From CBDCFV01 sp965216425 (GTDB lineage: Bacteria > Chloroflexota > Dehalococcoidia > Lucifugimonadales > UBA3495): a stretch of 64,000 nt of DNA. The position numbers and the translations under genes were made by a program. The stretch lies in assembly GCA_965216425.1 (NCBI GenBank), contig CBDCFV010000007.1, positions 1,178,001 through 1,242,000 of the forward strand, in the 5' to 3' direction. Positions 17,145 through 25,750 of the stretch are shown in pieces; within the stretch, counting starts at the first letter, position 1, and each line of letters starts with the position of its first letter. Under the pieces are notes generated by a model, which was not told the origin of the DNA, did no database searches, and saw only the letters and a list, made by a program, of their open reading frames with translations.

Positions 17145-17663
17145 ATGGTCCATCAGCAAGCAGCACTCTTGCGCCCCGAAACTCTGGTGGAAGAGTTCAG
17201 AAAGAACGGGGTCACCCACGTAGTCACCATACCCGACAGCGAGACCAACTATCTGTACGAATTGATGGTAGAACAGCCTTGGCTGAGCATCGTCCCGGCG
17301 TCCCGGGAAGGGGAGACCTTCGCGATAGCTTTGGGGCTGTTGGTAGGCGGGAAGGTGCCGGTTTGCGTTATTCAAAATACGGGCATGATGGAGTCGGGAG
17401 ACTCGATCCGCGGTATGGCGCTGGACTCCGGCTTTCCTTTGGTGCTTGTCATTGGCTATCGCGGCTGGACCCGGCACGGGGTCGTCAACGACAGTGCGGC
17501 CCGCTACACCGAGCCCTTCCTGCACGCCATGGGCATCAATTACTACTTGGTCGAGCATGACGAGGACGCGTCCCGCATCTCCATAGCTTTTGAAGAAGCC
17601 AAGGCCCAGAAGAGGCCGGTTGCGGTCCTGGTCGGCGACGAATATCACGGATTCAACAGGTAG
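17145..17663 (+). CDS. ThDP-binding decarboxylase, PYR-domain subunit (sulfopyruvate/phosphonopyruvate decarboxylase alpha-like)
   Basis: A 172-residue protein carrying only the N-terminal (PYR) half of a ThDP enzyme. It starts at ATG 17145, with GGAGGGG 7-8 bp upstream. Features are TIPDSETNYLYELM, PASREGETFAIALGLLVGGK with the cofactor-activating glutamate, and VCVIQNTGMMESGDSIRGMA, typical of sulfopyruvate and phosphonopyruvate decarboxylases. The PP-domain partner is encoded 134 bp downstream. Split subunits of this sort are known for ComD/ComE. The actual 2-oxo acid is not predictable from sequence alone. Confidence 0.85.
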   Translation: MVHQQAALLRPETLVEEFRKNGVTHVVTIPDSETNYLYELMVEQPWLSIVPASREGETFAIALGLLVGGKVPVCVIQNTGMMESGDSIRGMALDSGFPLVLVIGYRGWTRHGVVNDSAARYTEPFLHAMGINYYLVEHDEDASRISIAFEEAKAQKRPVAVLVGDEYHGFNR

Positions 17664-17797
17664 TACACTGTTAACCTCCTTCTCTCCGGAAGGGGATAAC
17701 TGAGGATAGCCGGGCTTGGCGCACCGGGAGTTATCGTGCTACCAAGTCTTGACACCGGAAACATAATTCGAGGAATACCGACACTAGGAGGCATACG

Positions 17798-18382
17798 TTG
17801 ATCGACGCCGATGCAATGTTCCAGGCGTTTCAGCCACACCGGGAAGACTCCATAGTCATAGTCACCGGCACCGCCGGTCGGCACTGGATGGACCACACCA
17901 CTAACCAGGACAGGGACCTGGCTTTGGGAGGCGCGATGGGCCATACCACCGCCGCTGCCTTGGGGCTGGCCTTGGCGCAGCCCGACGAGAAGGTCGTGCT
18001 GTTCGATTCGGAAGGTTCCCTGCTGATGAACATGGGCATTCTGGCGACAATCGCCGGCCAGAAGCCGCAGAACTTCCTCCACTTGCTGATGGACAACGAG
18101 TGTTACGCTACCACCGGCGGGCAACCCGTGCCCAACGCCCAGGAAATCAACTATGCGGGTATGGCCAGGGAAGCCGGGTATACGGCGGCGTACGAGTTCG
18201 ACAACATTGAGGACTTCACCACCAGCATTGAGAAAATCATGAGCGAGACCGGGCCGGTGTTCGTGGCAATGAAGATTGTGCCCGAAGTGGAGAATGAGCC
18301 CATCGGCCGCCGGACACGCCGGGTTACCCGCGGGCGAGCCGAGACCATCCGGGACCTGCGGAAAGTATTGGGTCTGGACTAA
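17798..18382 (+). CDS. ThDP-binding decarboxylase, PP-domain subunit (beta-like)
   Basis: A 194-residue partner of the preceding gene, carrying the C-terminal ThDP/Mg-binding half. The motif reads LFDSEGSLLMNMG, in place of GDG, then LLMDNECYATTGGQPVP. The ALGGAMGHTTAAALGLAL segment is the usual entry to the domain. The start is TTG 17798, supported by AGGAGG 6 bp upstream and the absence of a nearby ATG in frame. A strong terminator follows 39 bp after the stop. Together the two subunits should form one active enzyme. Confidence 0.85.
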   Translation: MIDADAMFQAFQPHREDSIVIVTGTAGRHWMDHTTNQDRDLALGGAMGHTTAAALGLALAQPDEKVVLFDSEGSLLMNMGILATIAGQKPQNFLHLLMDNECYATTGGQPVPNAQEINYAGMAREAGYTAAYEFDNIEDFTTSIEKIMSETGPVFVAMKIVPEVENEPIGRRTRRVTRGRAETIRDLRKVLGLD

Positions 18383-18420
18383 GCGGACCCCCAAAGTCCG
18401 CCCACTGGGTTGCCAAGTTA

Positions 18421-18453
18421 AAGGGCCTCCGGCACAATCGCCGGAGGCCCTTT
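18421..18453 (+). terminator. Rho-independent terminator after the split decarboxylase
   Basis: An 11-bp perfect stem GGGCCTCCGGC / GCCGGAGGCCC with a 6-nt loop (ACAATC), flanked by AA and TTT, so it can work on both strands. It also faces the convergent LLM gene. Confidence 0.85.
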
Positions 18454-18559
18454 GGTGTTCAAGTTGGGGGCTTTGCCAAAGGTTCAAGCGCCCTAAAGAT
18501 TTATGGTTTCCGGCCCTGAGACTGAACAACGGAGATTGCCAACGCTCCGTTCCCTACCT

Positions 18560-19705
18560 CTACTTATTCTGGAACTCCGGCAGAACGTACTTGCCGAACA
18601 TCTCAATCGACTTCATCACCTTCTCGTGGGGGATGCTCTCCGTTTGCATCATGATCATCATCTGATCGCATCCTGACTCTTCATGGAGCTTCAGGGCTTT
18701 AATGCAACTGTCAGGGTCGCCGCCGATTACCACGCCCCGGTCGCACAGGGTGTCGGGGTCCAACTGGTTCCAGATGGCGTAGGAGATTGCCGAGCCTCCT
18801 GAGAGGTCAACCACCTCATCCTGATGGTTGTTGTCCAAGTCAACATAGCGTTGGAAGTTCTGCTGAAGGTCTTCCGGGACACCGCCCCAGTTCTCCAGCA
18901 GCCTGGCGTAGATGTCCTTCTGGTCCTGGACGTAGGGACGCCCGGGGCCAAAGAAGTTCTTGATGGACTCCACCGCCAACTCCCGGGCCTCCTTGTTGTT
19001 CTCGCCGCAGTAACCCAGGGTAGAACTGCACCATTGGTCATTGACGACTGCGCCGACCGGCTTGGCGTTCTTGACGGTCTCGCGATAGGCGTCTATGTGA
19101 GGCTTCAGGACATCGGGTGCGCTGGCGCCGAATGACAAGACGCCTATGCCCTTTTCCGCCGCCAGTTGATAGGTGGATGGCTGGAGCGCTGCGACCCACA
19201 GAGGCGGGTGCGGCTTCTGGTAGGGCTTGGGCAGCACTTGGCGCGACGGCACGTTCCAATACTTGCCCTCGTACTCGAACCAGTCCGATCCCCAAATCTG
19301 CGGGATCATCTCCAGGGACTCTTCCCACATACCCCTGGTCTCGCGGGGGTCAATGCCCATGCCGGTCTGCTCGTACACCGCTGAACGGCCGGTGCCCAAG
19401 TCCACCCGCCCGTGGGACAAGTGGTCCAGCATAGCGACCCTTTCGGCGACCCGCACCGGATGGTGATAGGGCAGTATCACGACGCCGAATCCCAGCCGGA
19501 TGTTCTTGGTCATCCTGCTCAGGGCGCCGTAAAAGACCTCCGGCGACGGCGACGCTGAGAAGCCGGTCAGAAAGTGGTGCTCAACGAACCAGAGGTAGTC
19601 GAACCCTAATTCATCGGCCAGGACACACTGCTCCAAGGTCTCTTCGATAACCCGGTGGTCGTCCAAGGTTGGCCGCTGCATTTCGTACTGTACGGAAATC
19701 TTCAT
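18560..19705 (-). CDS. LLM-class flavin-dependent oxidoreductase (1 of 4)
   Basis: A 381-residue luciferase-like TIM-barrel monooxygenase or dehydrogenase using FMN or F420. Visible features are ADELGFDYLWFVEHHFLTGF, MTKNIRLGFGVVILPYHHPVRVAE, MLDHLSHGRVDLGTGRSA and YQKPHPPLWVAA, all standard for the class. The substrate is unknown. It starts 21 bp after the UGSC selenoprotein gene and so is probably in its operon. Three more members lie at 22219, 37760 and 62112, a density typical of SAR202-type genomes. Confidence 0.93.
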   Translation of the reverse strand: MKISVQYEMQRPTLDDHRVIEETLEQCVLADELGFDYLWFVEHHFLTGFSASPSPEVFYGALSRMTKNIRLGFGVVILPYHHPVRVAERVAMLDHLSHGRVDLGTGRSAVYEQTGMGIDPRETRGMWEESLEMIPQIWGSDWFEYEGKYWNVPSRQVLPKPYQKPHPPLWVAALQPSTYQLAAEKGIGVLSFGASAPDVLKPHIDAYRETVKNAKPVGAVVNDQWCSSTLGYCGENNKEARELAVESIKNFFGPGRPYVQDQKDIYARLLENWGGVPEDLQQNFQRYVDLDNNHQDEVVDLSGGSAISYAIWNQLDPDTLCDRGVVIGGDPDSCIKALKLHEESGCDQMMIMMQTESIPHEKVMKSIEMFGKYVLPEFQNK

Positions 19706-19726
19706 TGCAAACTCCTCAAATACTGG

Positions 19727-20281
19727 TTATAGGCGGCCTTCCAACAATAACCGGGTCACTTGGGGCGCAAGGTTCCGGGCCCTGGTGTCCAGTTCAGTGG
19801 GGCCGACGTTGGTGATCGGGTGAGGGCACACCAAGTAGGGAAACTCCGGCACTCCCATCAGCCGGGTATAGGCCTTAGCTGTGGTTACGAAGACGCTGGT
19901 GATGATAGTGGCGGTTGGCAGCCCTTGCTGCTCCAAAGTAATTCCGTCGTGCAAACTGCCCGACGAGCAACCCCCTCAATCGCCTATGCCGGCGATGACC
20001 ACGTCGGCGTGGCGGTGCAGGTCGGCTACCACCTCCGGGTAGGGCGGCAGCGAGGCGGAGTGCTTCTTGACGTGAAACACGTCGGCAAACTCGTACTCCT
20101 CGTTGAGGATACGGGCGATGGCCTTCAGGATGTAGTCCGAGTTCGCCTTGGAGTTGTCCAGCAGCCCCAACCGCTTGCCACGCAGATCAACCGGGCGGGG
20201 AGCCAGGTTCAGGGGACGCAGCCCGGGATCTGCCCCGGTGGGGTCAACCAATTGGACCGTAGAGCCGGAAAGAGTAGTCAT
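19727..20281 (-). CDS. UGSC-type selenoprotein (in-frame UGA read as selenocysteine)
   Basis: Reading through the TGA at 19978-19976 gives one 184-residue protein, with the UGA as residue 102. The context is VVIAGIGD-U-GGCSSGSLHDG, i.e. a redox-type U-x-x-C motif in exactly the place where the UGSC (seleno)protein family carries its named motif. The frame stays open for 82 further residues that look conserved (TKAYTRLMGVPEFPYLVCPH-like region). A SECIS-like hairpin follows the UGA directly. The N-terminal part contains the Rossmann-like LRGKRLGLLDNSKANSDYILKAIA. Upstream by 24 bp is its usual large partner. Function is not known; the site resembles glycine-reductase and peroxiredoxin-type selenol chemistry. 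No selA/B/C/D gene is in this window. Confidence 0.85.
19944..19966 (-). promoter_or_regulatory. Bacterial SECIS-like hairpin just after the UGA
   Basis: On the mRNA, counting the U of UGA as 1, bases 13-18 (UCGUCG) pair with 30-35 (CGACGG), and 20-22 (GCA) pair with 26-28 (UGC). The apical loop is GUU at 23-25. The loop G23-U24 is at the same distance from UGA as in the Escherichia coli fdhF SECIS, where those two bases are needed for SelB binding. The stem has one G/A mismatch. Hand-folded. Confidence 0.7.
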
Positions 20282-20305
20282 ATCGTTCTCCCTCGGTCTG
20301 CCAGG

Positions 20306-21346
20306 TTACGGTTCCTTGATGGGCACTGTGGTAGCCAGCACCCCGAAATAGTTCATTATAAGTTCGCTGTAAATGCCGCTGTCGCCTCCGGCTTTGACAA
20401 TCAGGATATCTTCCGGAGAGGACGCCGCATGGACCAGACTTGTCTCGTCCTCCTCGGTCATGTCCCCCCGCAAGGCGCCCATCCTTTTCAGGTGGGCCCG
20501 GGAACGCCAAGCCTTTTCCCAGACGTATTGTTGGATGTCGGCCCGGCCCCAGCCTTGTCTGCCCAGCATCTCGGCGTGCCAGTGGCCCACTATCCAGAAC
20601 CAGGGCGTGCTATTAAAGAAGTAGTGGGCCAGACCGTGTGATGCCATTCCCTCTGCGGTGGCGTCCATTAAGCTTTCCGCGGTCTGCCCGTAGCGGTTTC
20701 CCAAGGTCTCCGGGGTCTGGATGGTCGCCACTGTCACCGTGGATTCCTCCGCCTTGAAGCCTCGGCTCACGTGAAACGGCTCCCATGGACTGCGCTCCTC
20801 ATCCTCGCCGAAGCAGACGCCCTGCTTGGTCAAGGACCCCATGCAACCCCGGTCCAGGATGCCCGGCCGCTGCTCGAAGACGTTAATCAGTATCAGCCGC
20901 ACCGCCCGGCCGATGGTGGAGTTGGCCCGGTTTCCAGGACTGAGCAGGTTGTCGGTGCAGTTGAGTCCGATGCGCCGGCGTATCGGGCCGTTGACCAGCA
21001 TGAAGATGCCTGGGGAGTTGGTGGCGGCGGAGGCTTCGTGGATGCAGTTGGGGTCGTGGTCAAAGAGGGCCTGCATTGTCGCCAATACGATGGGGAAGTA
21101 GCTGGGGAGGCATCCGGCCATAACGGCGTTGGCTGCCGCCTGCTCTGCCGTCAAAATCCGGCGGCGCACCTCAACCTCGCCCAGGACGTCGTCCGGCGCG
21201 AGACCGACATAGTCTAGCATCTCCGTTACGCGATCTACTGTCGGAGGCACCACCGGCAGGCCATCGGTCCACCCGCGCCGGTAGCATTCCTCGATGGCGT
21301 CCACCCCATCGACTTGATGCAGGACAGCCCTGTTATCGCCGGTCAT
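20306..21346 (-). CDS. UGSC-associated conserved protein
   Basis: A 347-residue soluble protein. It starts at ATG 21346, with AGGAGG 9 bp upstream; a longer reading to 21454 would overlap the previous gene by about 100 bp. Features are RGWTDGLPVVPPTVDRVTEML near the N-terminus, a helical QAAANAVMAGCLP segment, RRRIGLNCTDN and an SSPEDILIVKAGGDSG C-terminus. The WTDGLPVVPPT string is one I associate with the partner or N-terminal domain of UGSC-type selenoproteins; activity is unknown. Conserved cysteines occur in GCLPSYFP, NCIHEA and LNCTDN. It lies 24 bp upstream of the selenoprotein gene. Confidence 0.8.
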   Translation of the reverse strand: MTGDNRAVLHQVDGVDAIEECYRRGWTDGLPVVPPTVDRVTEMLDYVGLAPDDVLGEVEVRRRILTAEQAAANAVMAGCLPSYFPIVLATMQALFDHDPNCIHEASAATNSPGIFMLVNGPIRRRIGLNCTDNLLSPGNRANSTIGRAVRLILINVFEQRPGILDRGCMGSLTKQGVCFGEDEERSPWEPFHVSRGFKAEESTVTVATIQTPETLGNRYGQTAESLMDATAEGMASHGLAHYFFNSTPWFWIVGHWHAEMLGRQGWGRADIQQYVWEKAWRSRAHLKRMGALRGDMTEEDETSLVHAASSPEDILIVKAGGDSGIYSELIMNYFGVLATTVPIKEP

Positions 21347-21350
21347 TCTG

Positions 21351-22154
21351 CTATTCCTCCTGACGCCCGCTGCGCAACTGTTGCTCAAGCTGCCGTATCC
21401 GCTCCTCGGCGGCGTCTGCACGGCTTTCAGCAATTCGTCGGGCCGCTGATTCACCTTTGATCAGTTCCTCCGCCTCCACAAGGTTGCGAAGGTATGTCTC
21501 ATCCACCGGGTCGTAAAAACGCAGGCTGCCGTCATCCCAGCAGAGTTCCAGCCCCAGCGTTTCGCTGTGTCCCCGCAAGATGCCGTCCGTGCCTCGCATC
21601 GTTTCAATCGCCACGTACTCCCCGTTCACCAACCGCTCTCCCGCCAGCGGTTCCGGGTAGAATTCTTCTGTGGCGTCGAACCGCCAATACTCCCCCACAC
21701 CCAACCAAGCGTACAAGTCCCGCTTTGGGCCGGTGTCATTGGTGTGGGTGGTCTCCGAGGCAACTTCCAGCACAAAGGCTGGCGGACGGCCCGCCTCTCT
21801 TATGAAATAACCGTTGCGGCGGCGGATGGAGATAGGGTTTACCCCGATGGCAACATAGCAATCCGGGTAGATGGTCCGTTGGGAGCCATCCCTGTCCAGG
21901 TAGTAAACCGGGGTGTCCCCGCTAACCAAAACGCCGGGAGTTCCGTAGAAAAATGCCGCCAAGGTCTGCACGGCATTGTAGACGTGTTCTAGTTGCTGCA
22001 TGGCGTCGGGTAACGGTTCGTGGTCATCAGGCGCATCCGGGTCCAGCGGCACACCATAGATGGGGTCCGGCGGCAAGCCAGAGGTTTCCAAACCAAGGCG
22101 GCGAACCATTACCCGTTTGGGTCTATTGAAGGGTGCCGGTAATTTGGTTGACAT
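21351..22154 (-). CDS. Uma2-family nuclease-like protein with C-terminal coiled coil
   Basis: A 267-residue Uma2/DUF820 protein. The catalytic pattern is seen as IYPDCYVAIG, PAFVLEVASETTHTND and KRDLYAWLGVGEYWRFD. Compared with the short 184-210 residue forms, it has an extra C-terminal helix of about 50 residues rich in Glu, Arg and Ala (AEELIKGESAARRIAESRAD) that should form a coiled coil; this extension is common in filamentous and Chloroflexota members. It ends 4 bp before the start of the UGSC-associated gene. Whether the two are functionally linked is unknown. Confidence 0.88.
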   Translation of the reverse strand: MSTKLPAPFNRPKRVMVRRLGLETSGLPPDPIYGVPLDPDAPDDHEPLPDAMQQLEHVYNAVQTLAAFFYGTPGVLVSGDTPVYYLDRDGSQRTIYPDCYVAIGVNPISIRRRNGYFIREAGRPPAFVLEVASETTHTNDTGPKRDLYAWLGVGEYWRFDATEEFYPEPLAGERLVNGEYVAIETMRGTDGILRGHSETLGLELCWDDGSLRFYDPVDETYLRNLVEAEELIKGESAARRIAESRADAAEERIRQLEQQLRSGRQEE

Positions 22155-22218
22155 GACTGGTCCTCACCCCTGGATTCCCGATCGCAGAGCTTCGGCTTTG
22201 CCCCGGTTAAGTCAGCGT

Positions 22219-23409
22219 TTATTCACTTGGAGATGGGACCTGGTTCTTGAACGTAGGCATTACCTCGGTGCCGAACAGTTCCAGTTGCTCCAGTATTACG
22301 TCGATGGGAGTGCCCATACGGGTGCAGCCAACGTGGACCCCTTCCAAGCCGGGGTACTTGTCCTGCAACTCCATGAGACGCTCGGTGATGTGCTCCGGCG
22401 GACCGCATAGCCAGGACCCGGCCCGTACCGCGTCCTCTATACTGGGCAGGCCCGCCGTGGGCGCACGTTTGGGGTCGGCCAAGTCGGCAAGCTGAGCATC
22501 CGTCATCCCCCGGAAGAACCCCAAAGGTGCGAACATCTTCATGTCCTCTTCATAGAACCGCTTGCACTCCTTCATACCTTGCTCTTCAGTGTCGGCGATG
22601 TAAGTGGGGATGCCGATGACTAGGTCACCTCCCAACTCGGTCTCCCGGCCGTGGCGCGCCAGGGTGTCCCGCCACCGCACCACCACCTCGTCCGAAGCGC
22701 CCCCGGTCACAGCCCCTCCGCCGATAATGCCCTTGATGCCGTGCTTGGCCATGAAGTCCATGGCCCTTTGGCCGGCGCTGACGATGGGTTGCCAGCACTC
22801 CACCGGCAATGTCCGGGGCCGCGGCACCAAGGTAATTTCCTCAAGCTCGTAACCCCGGTAGGGCAACTGGGGCGGTATGGTGTAGTACTTGCCGTGGTGC
22901 GAGAAGGACTTTTCGTTGAAGGCCTTCATCATCACGTCCACCTGCTCCTCGAACAGTTCACGGTTGGCGTCCGAATCGGTGAGGGTGCTGGGGGCGCCGA
23001 AGGTATCCACCTCCCGACTGTGGTAGCCGCGGCCGACGCCGAAAATGACCCTCCCCTTGGTGAGGATGTCCACAGTGGCGAAGTCCTCAGCCAGCCGCAG
23101 CGGGTGCCACATGGGGGAGATGTTGAATCCGCAGCCAAACTTCAGGTTCTTGGTAAGGTGGGCCAAGTGCATGTACAGCATCAGCAGGTTGCCGATGCAC
23201 TCGTTTCCTTCCCGCTGGAAATGGTGTTCAGCCATCCAGAAGCTGTCGTAGCCAAGCCGGTCCATCAACGTTGCAATAGAGGTAGTCCGGTCGAAGATTG
23301 TGTTCAGGTGCTCATCCGGGAACCAGCGGTCGTTGACCGCAGTGGCCTCCAAGCCAAGGTCTCCCAAGTCCACGTGGCCGGCGTACAAACAGCCAAAGTT
23401 GGTGATCAT
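22219..23409 (-). CDS. LLM-class flavin-dependent oxidoreductase (2 of 4)
   Basis: A 396-residue luciferase-like enzyme. The start at ATG 23409 (MITNFGCLYAGHVDLG) has GAGAGG 5 bp upstream; a GTG or ATG further up adds non-family residues. Class features are MDRLGYDSFWMAEHHFQREG, LTKNLKFGCGFNISPMWHPLRLAEDF, TVDILTKGRVIFGVGRGYHS and LCGPPEHITERLMEL. It differs clearly from the other three members, so it is not a recent duplicate. GMC oxidoreductase lies upstream, separated by a hairpin. Confidence 0.93.
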   Translation of the reverse strand: MITNFGCLYAGHVDLGDLGLEATAVNDRWFPDEHLNTIFDRTTSIATLMDRLGYDSFWMAEHHFQREGNECIGNLLMLYMHLAHLTKNLKFGCGFNISPMWHPLRLAEDFATVDILTKGRVIFGVGRGYHSREVDTFGAPSTLTDSDANRELFEEQVDVMMKAFNEKSFSHHGKYYTIPPQLPYRGYELEEITLVPRPRTLPVECWQPIVSAGQRAMDFMAKHGIKGIIGGGAVTGGASDEVVVRWRDTLARHGRETELGGDLVIGIPTYIADTEEQGMKECKRFYEEDMKMFAPLGFFRGMTDAQLADLADPKRAPTAGLPSIEDAVRAGSWLCGPPEHITERLMELQDKYPGLEGVHVGCTRMGTPIDVILEQLELFGTEVMPTFKNQVPSPSE

Positions 23410-23451
23410 GATGCCTCTCTTTGAATCTGGCGTTGGAGAGTGGCCGATAAA

Positions 23452-23476
23452 TCCCCTCACCCAGCGGGTGAGGGGA
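23452..23476 (-). terminator. Hairpin between GMC oxidoreductase and LLM genes
   Basis: A perfect 11-bp stem TCCCCTCACCC / GGGTGAGGGGA with a 3-nt loop. A short AT-rich tail (TTTAT) follows on the minus strand. It may be a weak terminator or a processing site after the GMC gene. Confidence 0.5.
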
Positions 23477-23497
23477 CTATTTGAATACTCTGTCGGG

Positions 23498-25030
23498 TTA
23501 CTTCATCCAGTCGGCCACCCTCTCCGCGATCATTATGGTGGTGGCGTTGGTGTTGGCCCTCACACAGTCCGGCAGCGTGGAAACGTCGACCACCCGCAGG
23601 CCTTCGACCCCTCGGACCCGGCAATACTGGTCCAGGACAGCCATGGGATCGGAGTCGGGACCCATCTTGCAAGTGCCGGAGATGTGCTGGGTGGTGGTCA
23701 CGTTGCGCAGCAGCCACTGGTCCAGGGCTTCATCCGACGCCAGGTCCTCGGGCTTGGGAGTGATACACTCTTCGACGATGTCCTTGTAGGAGTCGTTCTC
23801 CATGAACTTCAGGCACATGCGAACGCCTTCCCGCAGGCGCTCCCTGTCCCAAGCGTCTTCAAGGTAACGGTAGTTCAGCAACGGTTGCTCGTGGGGATCG
23901 GTGGACGCAAGCTTTAGCTCACCCGCTCCTACGGCCAACTCCAGGACGCAGGTGAAACGGATACCTTCACCATCCAGTGGGTCGCCGCCGATGGGAGAGG
24001 AGAAGGATGACTGCATAATCTGCATGTCGTTCCGGTCCTTGGAACCCGTTGCCGTATAGCGCAGGCCCAGTTGGCTGCGCGGGGCCTCCGGGTCTAAGGG
24101 GAAGTCCTCTTTCACCTTCACCGGCACCCGCACGTTGGGGTGGTCGCGCAGGTTCTGGCCTACGCCAGGTGACTCGTGCACCACCGGAATGCCCATTTCC
24201 CGCAGGTGATCAGCCGGTCCGATCCCGGACAGCAACATCAACTGCGGCGAGCCGATGCCGCCGCCGCTGAGAATCACCTCGTTAGCCTCGACGACGAACC
24301 TCTCGTCGCCGCTTTCCACGTCGACACCGGTGGCGCGTTTGCCTTCGAACACAATTCGATGCACGGTGACGTTGGCCCGGACGGTCAGGTTGAGCCGGTG
24401 CCGCACCGGGTTCAGGTAGGTAAGCGAGGTGCTCATGCGAACGCCGTTGGGGTTGTTCATCGGGATAGGCCCGACGCCCCAGGATTCAGGGTGGTTCATG
24501 TCCGGGTCATGGGGGAAGCCATCGTCCCGGCAGGCTCGGTGAAAGGCCACTTGGGCCGGCAACCAAGTCTCCTCTTTGTGGCGGCGCACCGGGATAGGAC
24601 CCTCCGAGCCGTGGAAGTCGTCGTGTATATCGGTATCGGTCTCGGCTATCCTGAAATAGGGCAGAGTCTTTACGAAGGACCATTCATCGTTGCCCCAAGC
24701 TGCCCAGTTGTCGTAATCTTCAGGGACTCCGCGCAGGAACACTTGGCCGTTGACGGCGCTTGAGCCTCCAACCACCCGACCCCGGGGCACCGGCATGGTC
24801 TCCCCCTGCTCCGGCGTTGGAGTGCCTCGGAAAGACCAGTTATGGGGGGCGTCCACTGCAGAAGCGAGTTGGTTGTAACCAAACTTCAGGTCGTCGGGAT
24901 AAGTCTCGAAGTCCGGGTAGTCCGGCCCGGCCTCCAGCAAAAGGACTGACCGGTTGGGGTCCTCCGACAACCGGGTGGCCAGAACACACCCAGCCGACCC
25001 GGCCCCGATGATTACCACGTCATATTTCAT
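23498..25030 (-). CDS. GMC-family FAD oxidoreductase (choline-dehydrogenase-like)
   Basis: A 510-residue flavoenzyme that oxidises an alcohol to an aldehyde. The N-terminal FAD-binding motif is YDVVIIGAGSAGCVLATRLSED, with LLLEAG after it. The GMC signatures are PRGRVVGGSSAVNGQVFLRG and SGGGIGSPQLMLLSGIGPADHL. The catalytic His is in TTTQHISGTCKMG, and the C-terminal DVSTLPDCVRANTNATTIMIAERVAD is standard. No signal peptide, so it is cytoplasmic. The alcohol cannot be named. It is preceded by 185 bp of non-coding DNA containing CTTCTCC/GAGAGG short repeats. Confidence 0.95.
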   Translation of the reverse strand: MKYDVVIIGAGSAGCVLATRLSEDPNRSVLLLEAGPDYPDFETYPDDLKFGYNQLASAVDAPHNWSFRGTPTPEQGETMPVPRGRVVGGSSAVNGQVFLRGVPEDYDNWAAWGNDEWSFVKTLPYFRIAETDTDIHDDFHGSEGPIPVRRHKEETWLPAQVAFHRACRDDGFPHDPDMNHPESWGVGPIPMNNPNGVRMSTSLTYLNPVRHRLNLTVRANVTVHRIVFEGKRATGVDVESGDERFVVEANEVILSGGGIGSPQLMLLSGIGPADHLREMGIPVVHESPGVGQNLRDHPNVRVPVKVKEDFPLDPEAPRSQLGLRYTATGSKDRNDMQIMQSSFSSPIGGDPLDGEGIRFTCVLELAVGAGELKLASTDPHEQPLLNYRYLEDAWDRERLREGVRMCLKFMENDSYKDIVEECITPKPEDLASDEALDQWLLRNVTTTQHISGTCKMGPDSDPMAVLDQYCRVRGVEGLRVVDVSTLPDCVRANTNATTIMIAERVADWMK

Positions 25031-25215
25031 AGCACAATCCTCTTAGTTCTCCTTCTCCATTCAGGGAGAGGGCCAAGTGAGGGAGATTCTTTCGCACAGG
25101 CCATAGCCGCCTGCGGCGGTGACAAATCCCCATACTGACCTTCTCCCGTTGAGAGAGGGGATTTTTTCGATAATAAGAAGACCTTGTTTGCTCAGAGGAA
25201 TCCGCAGCCTCAGGA

Positions 25216-25605
25216 CTAAAGCGCGTCCAACCCCGCTTGGGCGCAGTCCTCGTCCTGTTGGGCAGTGGCGCCGCTGGCCCCGATGGCGCCCACAAGTTCT
25301 CCATTCTGGCGTATGGGCACCGCGCCCTGGGCCGGGAGCATGCGCCCGCCGGTGGAGGCGATGACGGCTTGGATGACAGGAGAGTCGGGCTGCAAAGTGC
25401 CGCTGGCCCGGCCGAATCCGGCGGAAGCCGCCGCTTTTCCTTGGGCCACTGTGGCGGTGATCGCGCTGGCGCCGGCCATGCGGTTGAATGCCAGCAGGGT
25501 ACCGCCGCCGTCGCAGACGGCGATGCTGAGGCTCACGCCAAGCTCCCCAGCCTTGGCCTTGGCTGCTTCGATCATGCGGTTAGCGTCGTCTAAAGTAAGA
25601 CTCAT
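25216..25605 (-). CDS. GlcG/HbpS-family (DUF336) protein
   Basis: A 129-residue protein from ATG 25605, which has GAGGGGG just upstream; an earlier in-frame start at 25665 adds 20 unlikely residues. Family features are TLDDANRMIEAAKAKAGELG, then SIAVCDGGGTLLAFNRMAGA and the C-terminal VGAIGASGATAQQDEDCAQAG. Proteins of this group bind small ligands or haem and often accompany glycolate or alcohol oxidation genes. The GMC oxidoreductase 185 bp downstream fits such a role. There is no secretion signal. Confidence 0.88.
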   Translation of the reverse strand: MSLTLDDANRMIEAAKAKAGELGVSLSIAVCDGGGTLLAFNRMAGASAITATVAQGKAAASAGFGRASGTLQPDSPVIQAVIASTGGRMLPAQGAVPIRQNGELVGAIGASGATAQQDEDCAQAGLDAL

Positions 25606-25750
25606 CAAAACCCCCTCGTGAGTAGGTTGCAGGTGGATTCTACAGGTTAGCCCAGAATGGGGCAATCTGGTGAAAATTCTCCAAAAGATAGCGCCCTCAG
25701 GATCGAGGGCGCTGCTTGTTCGAGCCGGTAGGCCGGAAGCGCCCGGCGCG

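Noticed and set aside
2620..25170. Short CTCTCC...GGGAGAGG stretches near 2620, 17675, 25055 and 25140
   Set aside because: Weak and variable; they look like low-level dispersed repeats and I could not define a unit.
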